Source: JADFRG01 sp048054495
GTDB taxonomy: Bacteria; Chloroflexota; Anaerolineae; Anaerolineales; E44-bin32
Length of the DNA stretch: 6,549 nucleotides
Reading direction: 5' to 3'
Assembly: GCA_048054495.1 (NCBI GenBank)
Contig: JBGMQN010000123.1
Span: 1 to 6,549, forward strand
The notes below the pieces were generated by a model that was given only the letters and a program-made list of their open reading frames with translations, made no database searches and had not been told where the DNA came from. The translations under genes and the position numbers were made by a program. Shown here one piece after another: positions 1 to 6,227 of this stretch. The number at the start of each line of letters is the position of its first letter. The stretch's first letter is position 1.

Positions 1-2
1 AG

Positions 3-284
3 ATTGCTAGGCTGGGGGATATCGCCTTTGCCCTGGAGGACCGACCGAACGACGCATCAGAACGGCTTCCATTCGTAGAGGGGTATGCGCACGTGGGGCG
101 GTGGGACGACGCGACACGGCTTAGTTTGGAGATCGTAGAAGAGCAGCCTGCAATGGGACTGACAGTCTGCAGAACCTGGATCCGGCTTGAACATTCGGTC
201 GAAGGTGGGCAAGGCAGGGGGGAGGCTCTAAGTCGGGTCTACGATTCCTTGCCTTGCGATCAGCTGAGGCGAGACGATGGATAA
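3..284 (+). CDS. C-terminal end of an unidentified protein with a TPR-like segment (5' truncated)
   Basis: An open frame enters from the left edge and stops at TAA 282-284, leaving 93 visible residues; the start lies outside the window. I do not recognise the family. The segment around 'GYAHVGRWDDATRLSLEI' has the small/large spacing of a tetratricopeptide helix pair (Gly/Ala at the turn, 'W-D-D-A' in helix A, a Pro after helix B), so a TPR-like helical tail is plausible. There is no membrane segment in the visible part. The last residues are charged (QLRRDDG). Internal Met codons could be mistaken for starts, but the frame is open back to the window edge and has coding-like composition, so a truncated longer gene is the better reading. 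It is on the same strand as the following genes but separated from them by about 100 bp, so co-transcription is uncertain. Family assignment is weak. Confidence 0.6.
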   Translation: MARLGDIAFALEDRPNDASERLPFVEGYAHVGRWDDATRLSLEIVEEQPAMGLTVCRTWIRLEHSVEGGQGRGEALSRVYDSLPCDQLRRDDG

Positions 285-384
285 GAAGCAGGCCGGACTC
301 GAGTACTATGGGCCCGTCTACTTCGCTTGATATGCGATAGCTTGATGGCTGAAACTGAGTAGTAGAGTCTATGGAGGAGCGCAC

Positions 385-813
385 ATGCAAAACAGTAGCG
401 ATGGCCTACCGCAGGACCCACGCCGAGCCCCAAGTTCTTCGGGAAGAGCCCTAACTTACGTCATCATCCTGGGTGTTGCCGCAGGCGTGCTCTTGCTGGG
501 CGGGTTGGGTGTTTACGGATTTATCACCTACTTCAATGGCGATGATTCGGACACGGCCGATGCACTTTCAAGAGAAGAAACGGAGAATCTCGCCGCAAGT
601 CCCACTGCTCTCGCGACTGTGGCCCCCGGGGGAGTTGATCAGCTGTCTCCCGCGGACTCCATCGCTGCCACGGCCACTGCGGCATGCGGGCTTTTCCTTT
701 CTCAATTTCCAGGTACTCCGTGTCCTCCTACCGGGGTTCAAGAGGTTGAGATGACTGCGACTGCGGCCTGCGAACGATTCATATCAGAATTTCCCGGTAC
801 GCCCTGTCCCTAG
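385..813 (+). CDS. Small single-pass membrane protein with two C-terminal 'TATAAC...FPGTPCP' repeats, function unknown
   Basis: This 142-residue protein has an ATG start preceded by GGAGG at 373-377 (7-nt spacer), a good ribosome site. Residues 1-23 are polar with Arg at 13, 14 and 21. Residues about 24-50 form one strongly hydrophobic Gly/Ala/Leu/Val helix, followed by an acidic stretch (GDDSD). By the positive-inside rule the N-terminus is cytoplasmic and the rest is outside. No signal peptidase or lipobox site is evident, so it is probably a signal-anchor protein. The outer part is a Ser/Thr/Ala/Pro-rich linker (about 57-95) followed by two copies of a 19-residue motif at 96-114 and 124-142, consensus TATAACxxFxSxFPGTPCP. 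Each copy has two Cys spaced 12 apart (C101/C113 and C129/C141), which could form disulfides. The second copy ends at the last residue. I recall similar FPGTPCP motifs in Chloroflexota surface proteins but could not verify this. The next gene starts 26 nt downstream, so the two are probably co-transcribed; role unknown. Confidence 0.8.
   Translation: MQNSSDGLPQDPRRAPSSSGRALTYVIILGVAAGVLLLGGLGVYGFITYFNGDDSDTADALSREETENLAASPTALATVAPGGVDQLSPADSIAATATAACGLFLSQFPGTPCPPTGVQEVEMTATAACERFISEFPGTPCP
670..726 (+). repeat. Coding repeat, copy 1 (19 codons, FPGTPCP motif)
   Basis: First copy of a 57-bp in-frame repeat encoding residues 96-114 of the small membrane protein. It matches the second copy at 15 of 19 residues, and the copies start 84 bp apart. 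Of the 15 identical residues, 8 use different codons in the two copies, so the duplication is old or the peptide is under selection. Confidence 0.85.
754..810 (+). repeat. Coding repeat, copy 2 (19 codons, FPGTPCP motif)
   Basis: Second copy, encoding residues 124-142. The TAG stop (811-813) follows directly, so the motif is the exact C-terminus of the protein. It differs from copy 1 only at the positions corresponding to GL/ER, L/I and Q/E in the middle of the motif; both Cys and the whole FPGTPCP end are kept. Confidence 0.85.
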
Positions 814-824
814 CCTGAAAGACT

Positions 825-830
825 AGGAGG
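825..830 (+). promoter_or_regulatory. Strong Shine-Dalgarno (AGGAGG) that decides the TTG start of the glycosyltransferase
   Basis: A perfect AGGAGG precedes two in-frame TTG codons, at 834 (3-nt spacer) and 840 (9-nt spacer). The spacing at 834 is too tight for normal initiation, so TTG 840 is favoured. No ATG or GTG in this frame lies near enough to compete. Confidence 0.7.
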
Positions 831-839
831 AAATTGCGT

Positions 840-2954
840 TTGCACTCTGAGCGGATCGGCTCTCACTCCAACGGCGTATCCTCCCGATCCCGCTGGGGCC
901 GAGATGCGTCTGCCGCTCTGATTATTTTCGCCATTCTGACCTCGGTCTATGCTCTAACTTACAGCGGCAGCTTTCGAGTGGACGACGAGCACATCCTGGC
1001 TGCCCGCGCTCAAAGTCTTGCACTCTGGGGCCAGCTGACCTATCCCCAGGTTTATGGCAACAGCCGAGTACAAGAGCTTTCGATCACGCCGACCGATAGT
1101 TCAGTCCCACACACTGTGTTGGAGCCCGCGCAAGCGGCCATAGGTTCACTTCTGTACCGAGCTGCGAGCATGCTTGGGCTCGGGGGAGCGCAAGCTGCCT
1201 TCACCTTGAACCTATATGTGACCGCGCTTACTGGCCTTGTTGTCTTCTACACTGTGCTTCAACTGGGATTCCGGCGGAACACCGCGATATTGAGCGCGCT
1301 TTCCTTTGGTCTTGCCACTATGGCGTGGCCCTATGCAAAAACCTTTTATCGCGACCCTCTGGCTGCTCTCATGGTCGCAATTGCTTTCTTGGGGTGGGTC
1401 ATGCTGGCCTCCCAGCACTCATCAAAACGGCGATTGGCAGTTCTGCTCATGATTGTTGGAGTTGTGGGGGGCATGCTGACAAAGCATACTGCCACGGTGT
1501 TCGTGCCCGCTCTTGCTTTGAGCTCGGCCCTCTTATTCCTGAGGGGATCTGTCAGTGTTCCACTGGGCAGAAGGGCCGCGGTAGTATGCCTGCTCACGCT
1601 GGGAGCGGCCCTGCTTCTTATACTGGCTCTCCCCGATCAGGGCTCCTTTGCCCGCTATTCGATGACGTACCTCAATTGGATAGCCAATCGGTTCGCTGGA
1701 AACATTCGCCCTGCCCTGATTGCTGCCTTCCTTGGCCCATTTATCAGTCCCGCCAAGAGCATCTTCATCTTCGCACCGGTTCTAATTCTTGCGCCTGTGG
1801 CGGTGGTTCGATTCCGCAAGGCCCGTTCCCTACTCCTTCTCCCCGCCATACTTACGGTTATATTGCTGCCACTTGCGCAAGCCCTCTTTCATGCAGAGCA
1901 GTGGGCCGGAACGCTCACTTGGGGACTGAGGTTTATGCTCCCGGCTATCCCGCTTATGATAGTGATGAGCGCTGCGCTAATCGATAAGCTGCTGTATTCA
2001 CATTCAATCGGGGGAAGGCTGGTGCTGGGTGTGTTACTGGCGTCCAGCATTCTCATCCAATTATCAGGCTCGATTGTCTCGTGGTATCGGCCTTATCCCG
2101 TCTGGCTGGAACGTGGCTTGGATCCCTATCTGCTGGGAGCGGAGTGGGACCTTCGTTTCTCCGCGGTTGCAGTCCACCTTGCTGAGCTTCTCAACCCGGC
2201 AAGCTGGGACCTTGCTTGGCTGCGTATCCTTCCAATAGTGAAAGCGTCATTCATCTTTCCTGCCGCAATCGTCGCGTTCGTTTCTGCCTGCGCGATCATT
2301 CTAGTCCGCTTCAGCAGGGATACTGCGTCTAGCCGGTATGGGCTGAGGGCGGCTCTGATCGTAAGCGCAATGGCCGCCGTGGTGCCGATTTTTCCTGGGC
2401 TTGTGCAGTTTCGGGAAGATCCCTCTGCGGGCGGTAACCGGCCAGAATTTTCGGCCGCGTACCGCTTGCTGAGTGAGCAAGTGAAGGTGGGCGATCTAGT
2501 TACAATTGATGCCTATGGAACACCGATTTGGCATTTCATGATGAATAATTGGACACGGGAAGTTCCCTGGTACTCCCTTCCATTCGAGATTCCGGGAAGT
2601 AGTGAGATAAGTGAGTCTGGGGGCGGTTTGCCATCTCCTACGGTACTCGGTTTGTTTGGAAAAATGGGGACTGAGTTCACGCGTCTCTGGTATGTTTCCA
2701 CCACCGATGCTCCAGATAGTGGCCTGCGCCGTGAGGTTAGTTGGTTGGACAATGAACTCGAACTACAAGCACGGAGCGTATTCAAGGGGCAATCGGCAGT
2801 GGAGGTTAGCTTGTACGCGCAGGATGAATTTGTCGGCACGAACGCCGCCTCCGTTAAGGGTTTGGATCACCGGCTAGATCAAGTCGGTGTGGCTTGGCGC
2901 TCAGCCCAAATATCCATCCTGCCCACCAATTTGCCCGGACTGAGGTCTCCATGA
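840..2954 (+). CDS. Multi-pass membrane glycosyltransferase, GT-C type (PMT/GT39-like), with C-terminal extracytoplasmic domain
   Basis: A protein of about 704 residues from TTG 840 (706 if TTG 834 is used). After a basic N-terminus comes a first membrane helix (about 24-41). An outer loop then begins with the acidic motif V-D-D-E-H (about residues 47-51), where GT-C enzymes carry the catalytic or metal-binding acidic residues. About ten more hydrophobic segments lie between 120 and 520. 'FISPAKSIFIFAPVLIL' (about 301-317) and 'WGLRFMLPAIPLM' (about 361-373) resemble recurring motifs of large bacterial PMT-like transferases. Residues about 525-704 are hydrophilic and probably fold outside the membrane. 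GT-C enzymes transfer a sugar from polyprenyl-phosphate to a lipid, glycan or protein on the outer face; the donor and acceptor here are not readable from sequence. The stop overlaps the start of the exporter permease (ATGA). The 3' third is less GC-rich than the dTDP-sugar genes. The superfamily call is fairly secure, the exact family less so. Confidence 0.8.
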   Translation: MHSERIGSHSNGVSSRSRWGRDASAALIIFAILTSVYALTYSGSFRVDDEHILAARAQSLALWGQLTYPQVYGNSRVQELSITPTDSSVPHTVLEPAQAAIGSLLYRAASMLGLGGAQAAFTLNLYVTALTGLVVFYTVLQLGFRRNTAILSALSFGLATMAWPYAKTFYRDPLAALMVAIAFLGWVMLASQHSSKRRLAVLLMIVGVVGGMLTKHTATVFVPALALSSALLFLRGSVSVPLGRRAAVVCLLTLGAALLLILALPDQGSFARYSMTYLNWIANRFAGNIRPALIAAFLGPFISPAKSIFIFAPVLILAPVAVVRFRKARSLLLLPAILTVILLPLAQALFHAEQWAGTLTWGLRFMLPAIPLMIVMSAALIDKLLYSHSIGGRLVLGVLLASSILIQLSGSIVSWYRPYPVWLERGLDPYLLGAEWDLRFSAVAVHLAELLNPASWDLAWLRILPIVKASFIFPAAIVAFVSACAIILVRFSRDTASSRYGLRAALIVSAMAAVVPIFPGLVQFREDPSAGGNRPEFSAAYRLLSEQVKVGDLVTIDAYGTPIWHFMMNNWTREVPWYSLPFEIPGSSEISESGGGLPSPTVLGLFGKMGTEFTRLWYVSTTDAPDSGLRREVSWLDNELELQARSVFKGQSAVEVSLYAQDEFVGTNAASVKGLDHRLDQVGVAWRSAQISILPTNLPGLRSP
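2942..2946 (+). promoter_or_regulatory. Ribosome site (GAGGT) supporting the ATG start of the exporter permease at 2951
   Basis: GAGGT lies 4 nt before ATG 2951, inside the last codons of the glycosyltransferase gene. An in-frame TTG at 2894 would add 19 residues. The ATG makes an ATGA overlap with the upstream stop and gives an N-terminus of normal length for the family, so 2951 is preferred. Confidence 0.55.
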
Positions 2955-3787
2955 CAGCTTCTGCGCCTGAGCACATGCCAGTATATGACTCCGCCGCTTC
3001 GCGTTGGAAGGCATTGGAAGAGCTCGAACAAGCCATCAAGTACAGGACCCTAATGGTGCAGCTCGTTCGACGCGACATACTTTCCCGGTATAAGCGCTCG
3101 GTCCTGGGTGTTGCCTGGACCATGCTCAACCCCCTGGGTATGATGCTGATCCTCACGATTGTGTTTTCCCAGCTATTCAGGGGAGTGCCGGCCTATCCGG
3201 TCTATGTCCTGAGCGGCTTGATCGCCTGGGCCTTCTTTGCTCAAACCACGACGATAGCGATGAACCAACTGGTCTGGGGTGGGGCGCTCTTGAGTCGCAT
3301 CTATATTCCCCGTACCGCCTTCAACCTCTCATCCATCGGAACCGGCCTGGTGAATATCACGCTATCGCTGATTCCCCTGGTTGCCATCATGTTGATCACG
3401 GGCAGGCCGCTGAGGCCATCGGCCCTGTTTCTTCCGATAGCGATACTGCTCCTGGCACTGTTCTCCCTGGGCGTCGGCCTGCTGCTGTCGACTCTGGCAG
3501 TCTATTTTCCGGATGTCAGTGAGATGTATCAGATCGTGCTCGTGGCCTGGATGTATCTCACGCCGATCATCTACCCGCCGGAAATCATCCCAGAGGCCTA
3601 CCGTTCGATCTTGCTGAACCTGAACCCGATGTACTACCTGGTTGAGCTCATCCGCAAACCGCTGTACGAAGGCCTCCTTCCAACCACTGAGCAGGTGGCG
3701 GTAGGCGCGGTCGTCGCATTACTAGCTTCTGTCGGCGGATGGCTGGTCTTCTCGAACAAAGCGGATGACTTCGCTTACCGTGTCTGA
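2951..3787 (+). CDS. wzm: Polysaccharide ABC exporter, permease subunit (Wzm/TagG/RfbD type, ABC-2 family)
   Basis: This 278-residue permease pairs with the ATPase encoded next to it to move an undecaprenyl-linked polysaccharide (O-antigen, teichoic acid or similar) across the cytoplasmic membrane. The hallmark N-terminal amphipathic region and first helix are present: 'RRDILSRYKRSVLGVAW' at about 40-56, the family's R-D-x-x-x-R-Y-K-x-S-x-L-G-x-x-W motif. Six hydrophobic segments follow at roughly 51-76, 81-104, 125-150, 157-180, 190-210 and 247-266. The conserved late loop 'YPPEIIPEAYR' (208-218) and 'LNPMYYLVELIRKPLYEG' (224-241) are also present. The length is typical. It overlaps the upstream glycosyltransferase by 4 nt and the downstream ATPase gene by 23 nt, as expected for tightly coupled subunits. 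The wzm symbol follows Gram-negative usage; in a Gram-positive-type cell the equivalent is tagG. The transported glycan cannot be named from this gene. Confidence 0.93.
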   Translation: MTASAPEHMPVYDSAASRWKALEELEQAIKYRTLMVQLVRRDILSRYKRSVLGVAWTMLNPLGMMLILTIVFSQLFRGVPAYPVYVLSGLIAWAFFAQTTTIAMNQLVWGGALLSRIYIPRTAFNLSSIGTGLVNITLSLIPLVAIMLITGRPLRPSALFLPIAILLLALFSLGVGLLLSTLAVYFPDVSEMYQIVLVAWMYLTPIIYPPEIIPEAYRSILLNLNPMYYLVELIRKPLYEGLLPTTEQVAVGAVVALLASVGGWLVFSNKADDFAYRV

Positions 3788-4568
3788 GGATCACATAGCG
3801 ACCGACCTACGGTCGGATCCTGTCATCCGCATCGAAGAAGTGTCGGTTCGGTATCGTGTCCCGCAGGAGCGGATCGGAACCTTCAAGGAATACGTGATCC
3901 GGCGGTTGAAGGGCCAGATCCGGCACCACGAGTTTTGGGCACTGCAGGGCATCAATCTGGAGGTTCATCGCGGCGAGGTCTTCGGCATCATCGGTCGCAA
4001 TGGGGCGGGCAAGAGCACGCTGCTCAAGGTGGTCTCACGCGTTTTGAGGCCGACAAAAGGCCGCGTGGTAGTGAAGGGACACGTGGCGCCGCTCTTGGAG
4101 CTGGGTGCAGGATTTCACCCTGAACTCACTGGGCGAGAGAACGTCTTCCTCAATGGAGCACTGCTGGGACACACACAGGCCGAGATCGAAGAGCGGCTGG
4201 ACCGCATCATAGACTTCGCGGATATTGGAGATTTCATCAATTCCCCGCTTCGGATCTATTCGACCGGGATGATGCTCAGGTTGGGCTTCGCAGTTGCAAC
4301 GGCCTGGGAACCGGATCTTCTCGTGCTCGATGAGGTGATGGCTGTGGGGGACGAAGCCTTTCAGCAGAAGTGCAACGGGCGCATCGAGTCGTTTCGCACA
4401 AACGGTGCGACCGTATTGCTCGTGTCACATAACGCGGATCAAGTCCGTTCGATGTGTCAGCGCGCAGCATGGATCGATGCGGGAAATATCCGGGCATTGG
4501 GGCCGGCCGAGGAAGTGGTGCGGCTCTATCAAGACGGTCAAGAGTCCAACGGATCGGCAAAGGCGTGA
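3765..4568 (+). CDS. wzt: Polysaccharide ABC exporter, ATP-binding subunit (Wzt/TagH type) lacking the C-terminal carbohydrate-binding domain
   Basis: A 267-residue ATPase that powers the permease encoded just upstream. Walker A is GRNGAGKST (77-85). The family-specific segment LLELGAGFHPELTGREN (110-126) lies in the region of the Q-loop. The ABC signature is YSTGMMLRL (165-173), a variant of the usual YSSGM. Walker B with the catalytic Glu is LLVLDE (185-190), followed by D-loop AVGD (193-196), and the switch His is H222 in LLVSHN. The protein ends about 45 residues after the switch region. It therefore has no room for the extra C-terminal domain of about 150 residues or more that binds the modified glycan end in Wzt of E. 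coli O8/O9a, and resembles the short exporter ATPases instead. The start ATG 3765 lies inside the permease gene; GTG 3780 is an alternative, and neither has a strong ribosome site, consistent with translational coupling. Confidence 0.93.
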   Translation: MTSLTVSEDHIATDLRSDPVIRIEEVSVRYRVPQERIGTFKEYVIRRLKGQIRHHEFWALQGINLEVHRGEVFGIIGRNGAGKSTLLKVVSRVLRPTKGRVVVKGHVAPLLELGAGFHPELTGRENVFLNGALLGHTQAEIEERLDRIIDFADIGDFINSPLRIYSTGMMLRLGFAVATAWEPDLLVLDEVMAVGDEAFQQKCNGRIESFRTNGATVLLVSHNADQVRSMCQRAAWIDAGNIRALGPAEEVVRLYQDGQESNGSAKA

Positions 4569-5113
4569 AGGTTTCCGCAACATCCCTCCCTGAGGTACTT
4601 GTCATTGAACCCGAAGTCCACACCGACGAGCGCGGATTCTTTGTGGAAACGTATCAGCAACGGCGTTACGAGGAAGCCGGGATCCCGCAGCGCTTCGTTC
4701 AGGACAATCATTCCGGGTCGCGTCAGGGCGCCCTCCGGGGTCTTCATTACCAGATTCGTCACGCCCAGGGAAAACTGGTTCACGCCGTCGTGGGGGAGGT
4801 TTATGATGTAGCGGTCGATCTCAGGAATGACTCGTCGACGTTTGGACGATGGGTGGGGCTGCAGATCTCGGCAAAGGACCGAACGCAAATCTGGATCCCC
4901 CCGGGTTTTGCCCACGGTTTCTATGTGCTGAGCGAGTGGGCGGAGGTGGCGTACAAGGTGACGGACTACTATTCGCCGGAGTGGGATCGGACGCTGATCT
5001 GGGACGATTCGCAGGTGGGCATCGCTTGGCCATTAATCAACGGCAGGCCTCCCTCGCTCTCCGCCAAGGATGCTCAAGGAAAGCGCTTGGAGCAATTGGA
5101 GCTATTTGAATGA
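4565..5113 (+). CDS. rfbC: dTDP-4-dehydrorhamnose 3,5-epimerase
   Basis: A 182-residue cupin enzyme (RmlC) that converts dTDP-4-keto-6-deoxy-D-glucose to dTDP-4-keto-L-rhamnose. The start is GTG 4565, in a GTGA overlap with the stop of the ATPase gene. It gives the family's N-terminus (M-K-V-x-x-T-x-L-P-x-V-L-x-I-E-P) and normal length; an ATG at 4454 would add 37 residues with no family match. Visible family motifs are DERGFFVETY (21-30), the substrate-binding and catalytic segment ALRGLHYQ (56-63) with base His61, Lys70 in QGKLV, WIPPGFAHGF (110-119), AYKVTDYY (129-136) with the expected general-acid Tyr130, and SAKDAQG (166-172) with Asp169 as the His partner. All expected catalytic residues are therefore present. 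These assignments are by motif alignment to known RmlC enzymes from memory. It sits between the exporter and rfbB, as in many O-antigen or rhamnan loci. Confidence 0.96.
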   Translation: MKVSATSLPEVLVIEPEVHTDERGFFVETYQQRRYEEAGIPQRFVQDNHSGSRQGALRGLHYQIRHAQGKLVHAVVGEVYDVAVDLRNDSSTFGRWVGLQISAKDRTQIWIPPGFAHGFYVLSEWAEVAYKVTDYYSPEWDRTLIWDDSQVGIAWPLINGRPPSLSAKDAQGKRLEQLELFE

Positions 5114-5141
5114 ACGCTCGCGCGATTGAGAGAGGCGGCTG

Positions 5142-6227
5142 ATGCGCTCGGTTCTGGTAACGGGTGGGGCAGGATTCATAGGCTCTAATCTTGTCCGATA
5201 CTTGATGCGCGCCGAACCGCAGGCGGTCATCGTCAACCTGGATGCGCTCACCTACGCGGGCAGCCTCGAGAATCTGCACGACCTGCCGGACCCAAGCAGA
5301 CACATCTTCGTTGAGGGAGATATCGGCGATCGAGAGCTGGTCGAGGGCGTGTTGAGAGAAAATCGAATCGACACCATTGTCCATCTTGCCGCCGAATCCC
5401 ATGTTGATCGCTCCATTTTGGGACCGGCGCCCTTCATTCACTCCAACGTGATGGGTACGTTCTCCATGCTGGAAGCTGCCCGAGCCGTCTGGCTGGAGGG
5501 GCGAGGCGAGCCTATGGACGGTCGGCGGTTTCATCACGTTTCAACCGACGAGGTGTATGGATCGCTTGGTCCCGATGATCCGGCCTTCTCGGAGTCGACC
5601 CCTTACGCGCCCAATTCCCCTTACGCGGCCTCAAAAGCATCCAGCGATCACCTGGTGCGAGCTTATGCGCACACCTATGGATTGCCTATCACCATCTCGA
5701 ACTGCTCAAACAACTATGGCCCGTATCAATTTCCGGAGAAATTCATCCCGCTCATGATCCTCAATGCCATGGAGGGCAAGCCGCTGCCGATATACGGTGA
5801 CGGCCAGCAGATTAGGGATTGGCTGTACGTTGAAGACCATTGTGAGGCGATCTGGAAGGTGCTGAGAGAAGGGCGGCCGGGCGAAACGTACAATATGGGT
5901 GGCGATTCCCAGCCCACAAACCTGGATCTCGCCCGCCGCCTATGTGGCATGCTCGATGAACTGCTCCCCGAATCTGCCCATGTGCCTCACGCGTCGCTGA
6001 TTGAGTACGTGGCGGACCGCCTGGGGCATGATCGGCGTTATGCCATGGACAATACCAAGATCAAAGGCGAGCTGGACTGGGCGCCGCACGAGACTCTCGA
6101 GAGCGGACTGCACAAAACGGTGGAGTGGTATCTGGCTAATCCGGATTGGATTCGCAGCATCCGTGAGCGTCCGACATTCAAGGAATGGTACATGCAGAAC
6201 TACGTTCAGAGGGATGAGGCACTGTGA
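5142..6227 (+). CDS. rfbB: dTDP-glucose 4,6-dehydratase
   Basis: A 361-residue extended SDR enzyme (RmlB) that uses bound NAD+ to turn dTDP-glucose into dTDP-4-keto-6-deoxyglucose. The start ATG has AGAGG at 5131-5135 with a 6-nt spacer, 28 nt after rfbC. The NAD-binding motif is TGGAGFIG (7-14), with the ribose-binding Asp in NLDALTYAG (32-40) and GDIGD at 59-63. HLAAESHVDRSI (81-92) is typical of the family. The catalytic triad region STDEVYG (134-140) supplies Thr135, Asp136 and Glu137, and Tyr161/Lys165 form the YxxxK pair. SNCSNNYGPYQFPEKFIP (186-203) and DGQQIRDWLYVEDH (220-233) are strong RmlB signatures. One departure is 'DRLGHDRRYA' at 292-301, where the family usually has Pro in place of Leu294. 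The stop overlaps the GTG start of rfbA by GTGA. The length is normal and the gene looks intact. Confidence 0.97.
   Translation: MRSVLVTGGAGFIGSNLVRYLMRAEPQAVIVNLDALTYAGSLENLHDLPDPSRHIFVEGDIGDRELVEGVLRENRIDTIVHLAAESHVDRSILGPAPFIHSNVMGTFSMLEAARAVWLEGRGEPMDGRRFHHVSTDEVYGSLGPDDPAFSESTPYAPNSPYAASKASSDHLVRAYAHTYGLPITISNCSNNYGPYQFPEKFIPLMILNAMEGKPLPIYGDGQQIRDWLYVEDHCEAIWKVLREGRPGETYNMGGDSQPTNLDLARRLCGMLDELLPESAHVPHASLIEYVADRLGHDRRYAMDNTKIKGELDWAPHETLESGLHKTVEWYLANPDWIRSIRERPTFKEWYMQNYVQRDEAL

Noticed and set aside
291..314. Short palindromes ACTCGAGT and GGGCCC after the first gene's stop, considered as a terminator
   Set aside because: They do not form one stem and there is no following T-run.
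285..384. Candidate promoter and small repeats in the gap (TTGATA at 327, TTGATG at 342, GCTTGAT repeated at a 15-bp period, TCGC/GCGA arms at 323-337)
   Set aside because: No -10 hexamer of good quality lies at proper spacing, the repeat is only 7 bp and the inverted arms only 4 bp. All are within chance expectation. A promoter probably exists here, but I cannot place it.
121..390. 89-codon antisense open frame covering the first gene and the gap
   Set aside because: Most of it is antisense to the coding-like frame ending at 284, the composition is low-information, and there is no family resemblance.
1325..1987. 220-codon + strand open frame inside the glycosyltransferase gene
   Set aside because: It lies in another frame of a clear membrane protein gene; its product is Cys/Gly/Pro/Ser-rich with no domain and no ribosome site.
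2894..2950. N-terminal extension of the exporter permease from TTG 2894
   Set aside because: ATG 2951 has a GAGGT ribosome site and an ATGA overlap with the upstream stop, and gives the normal family length.
4454..4564. N-terminal extension of RfbC from ATG 4454
   Set aside because: It overlaps the ATPase gene by 115 nt, matches nothing in the RmlC family, and GTG 4565 gives the canonical N-terminus and length.
5037..5537. 166-codon antisense open frame over rfbC and rfbB
   Set aside because: It is antisense to two strongly conserved enzymes and has no recognisable motif; high-GC coding sequence often leaves such frames open.
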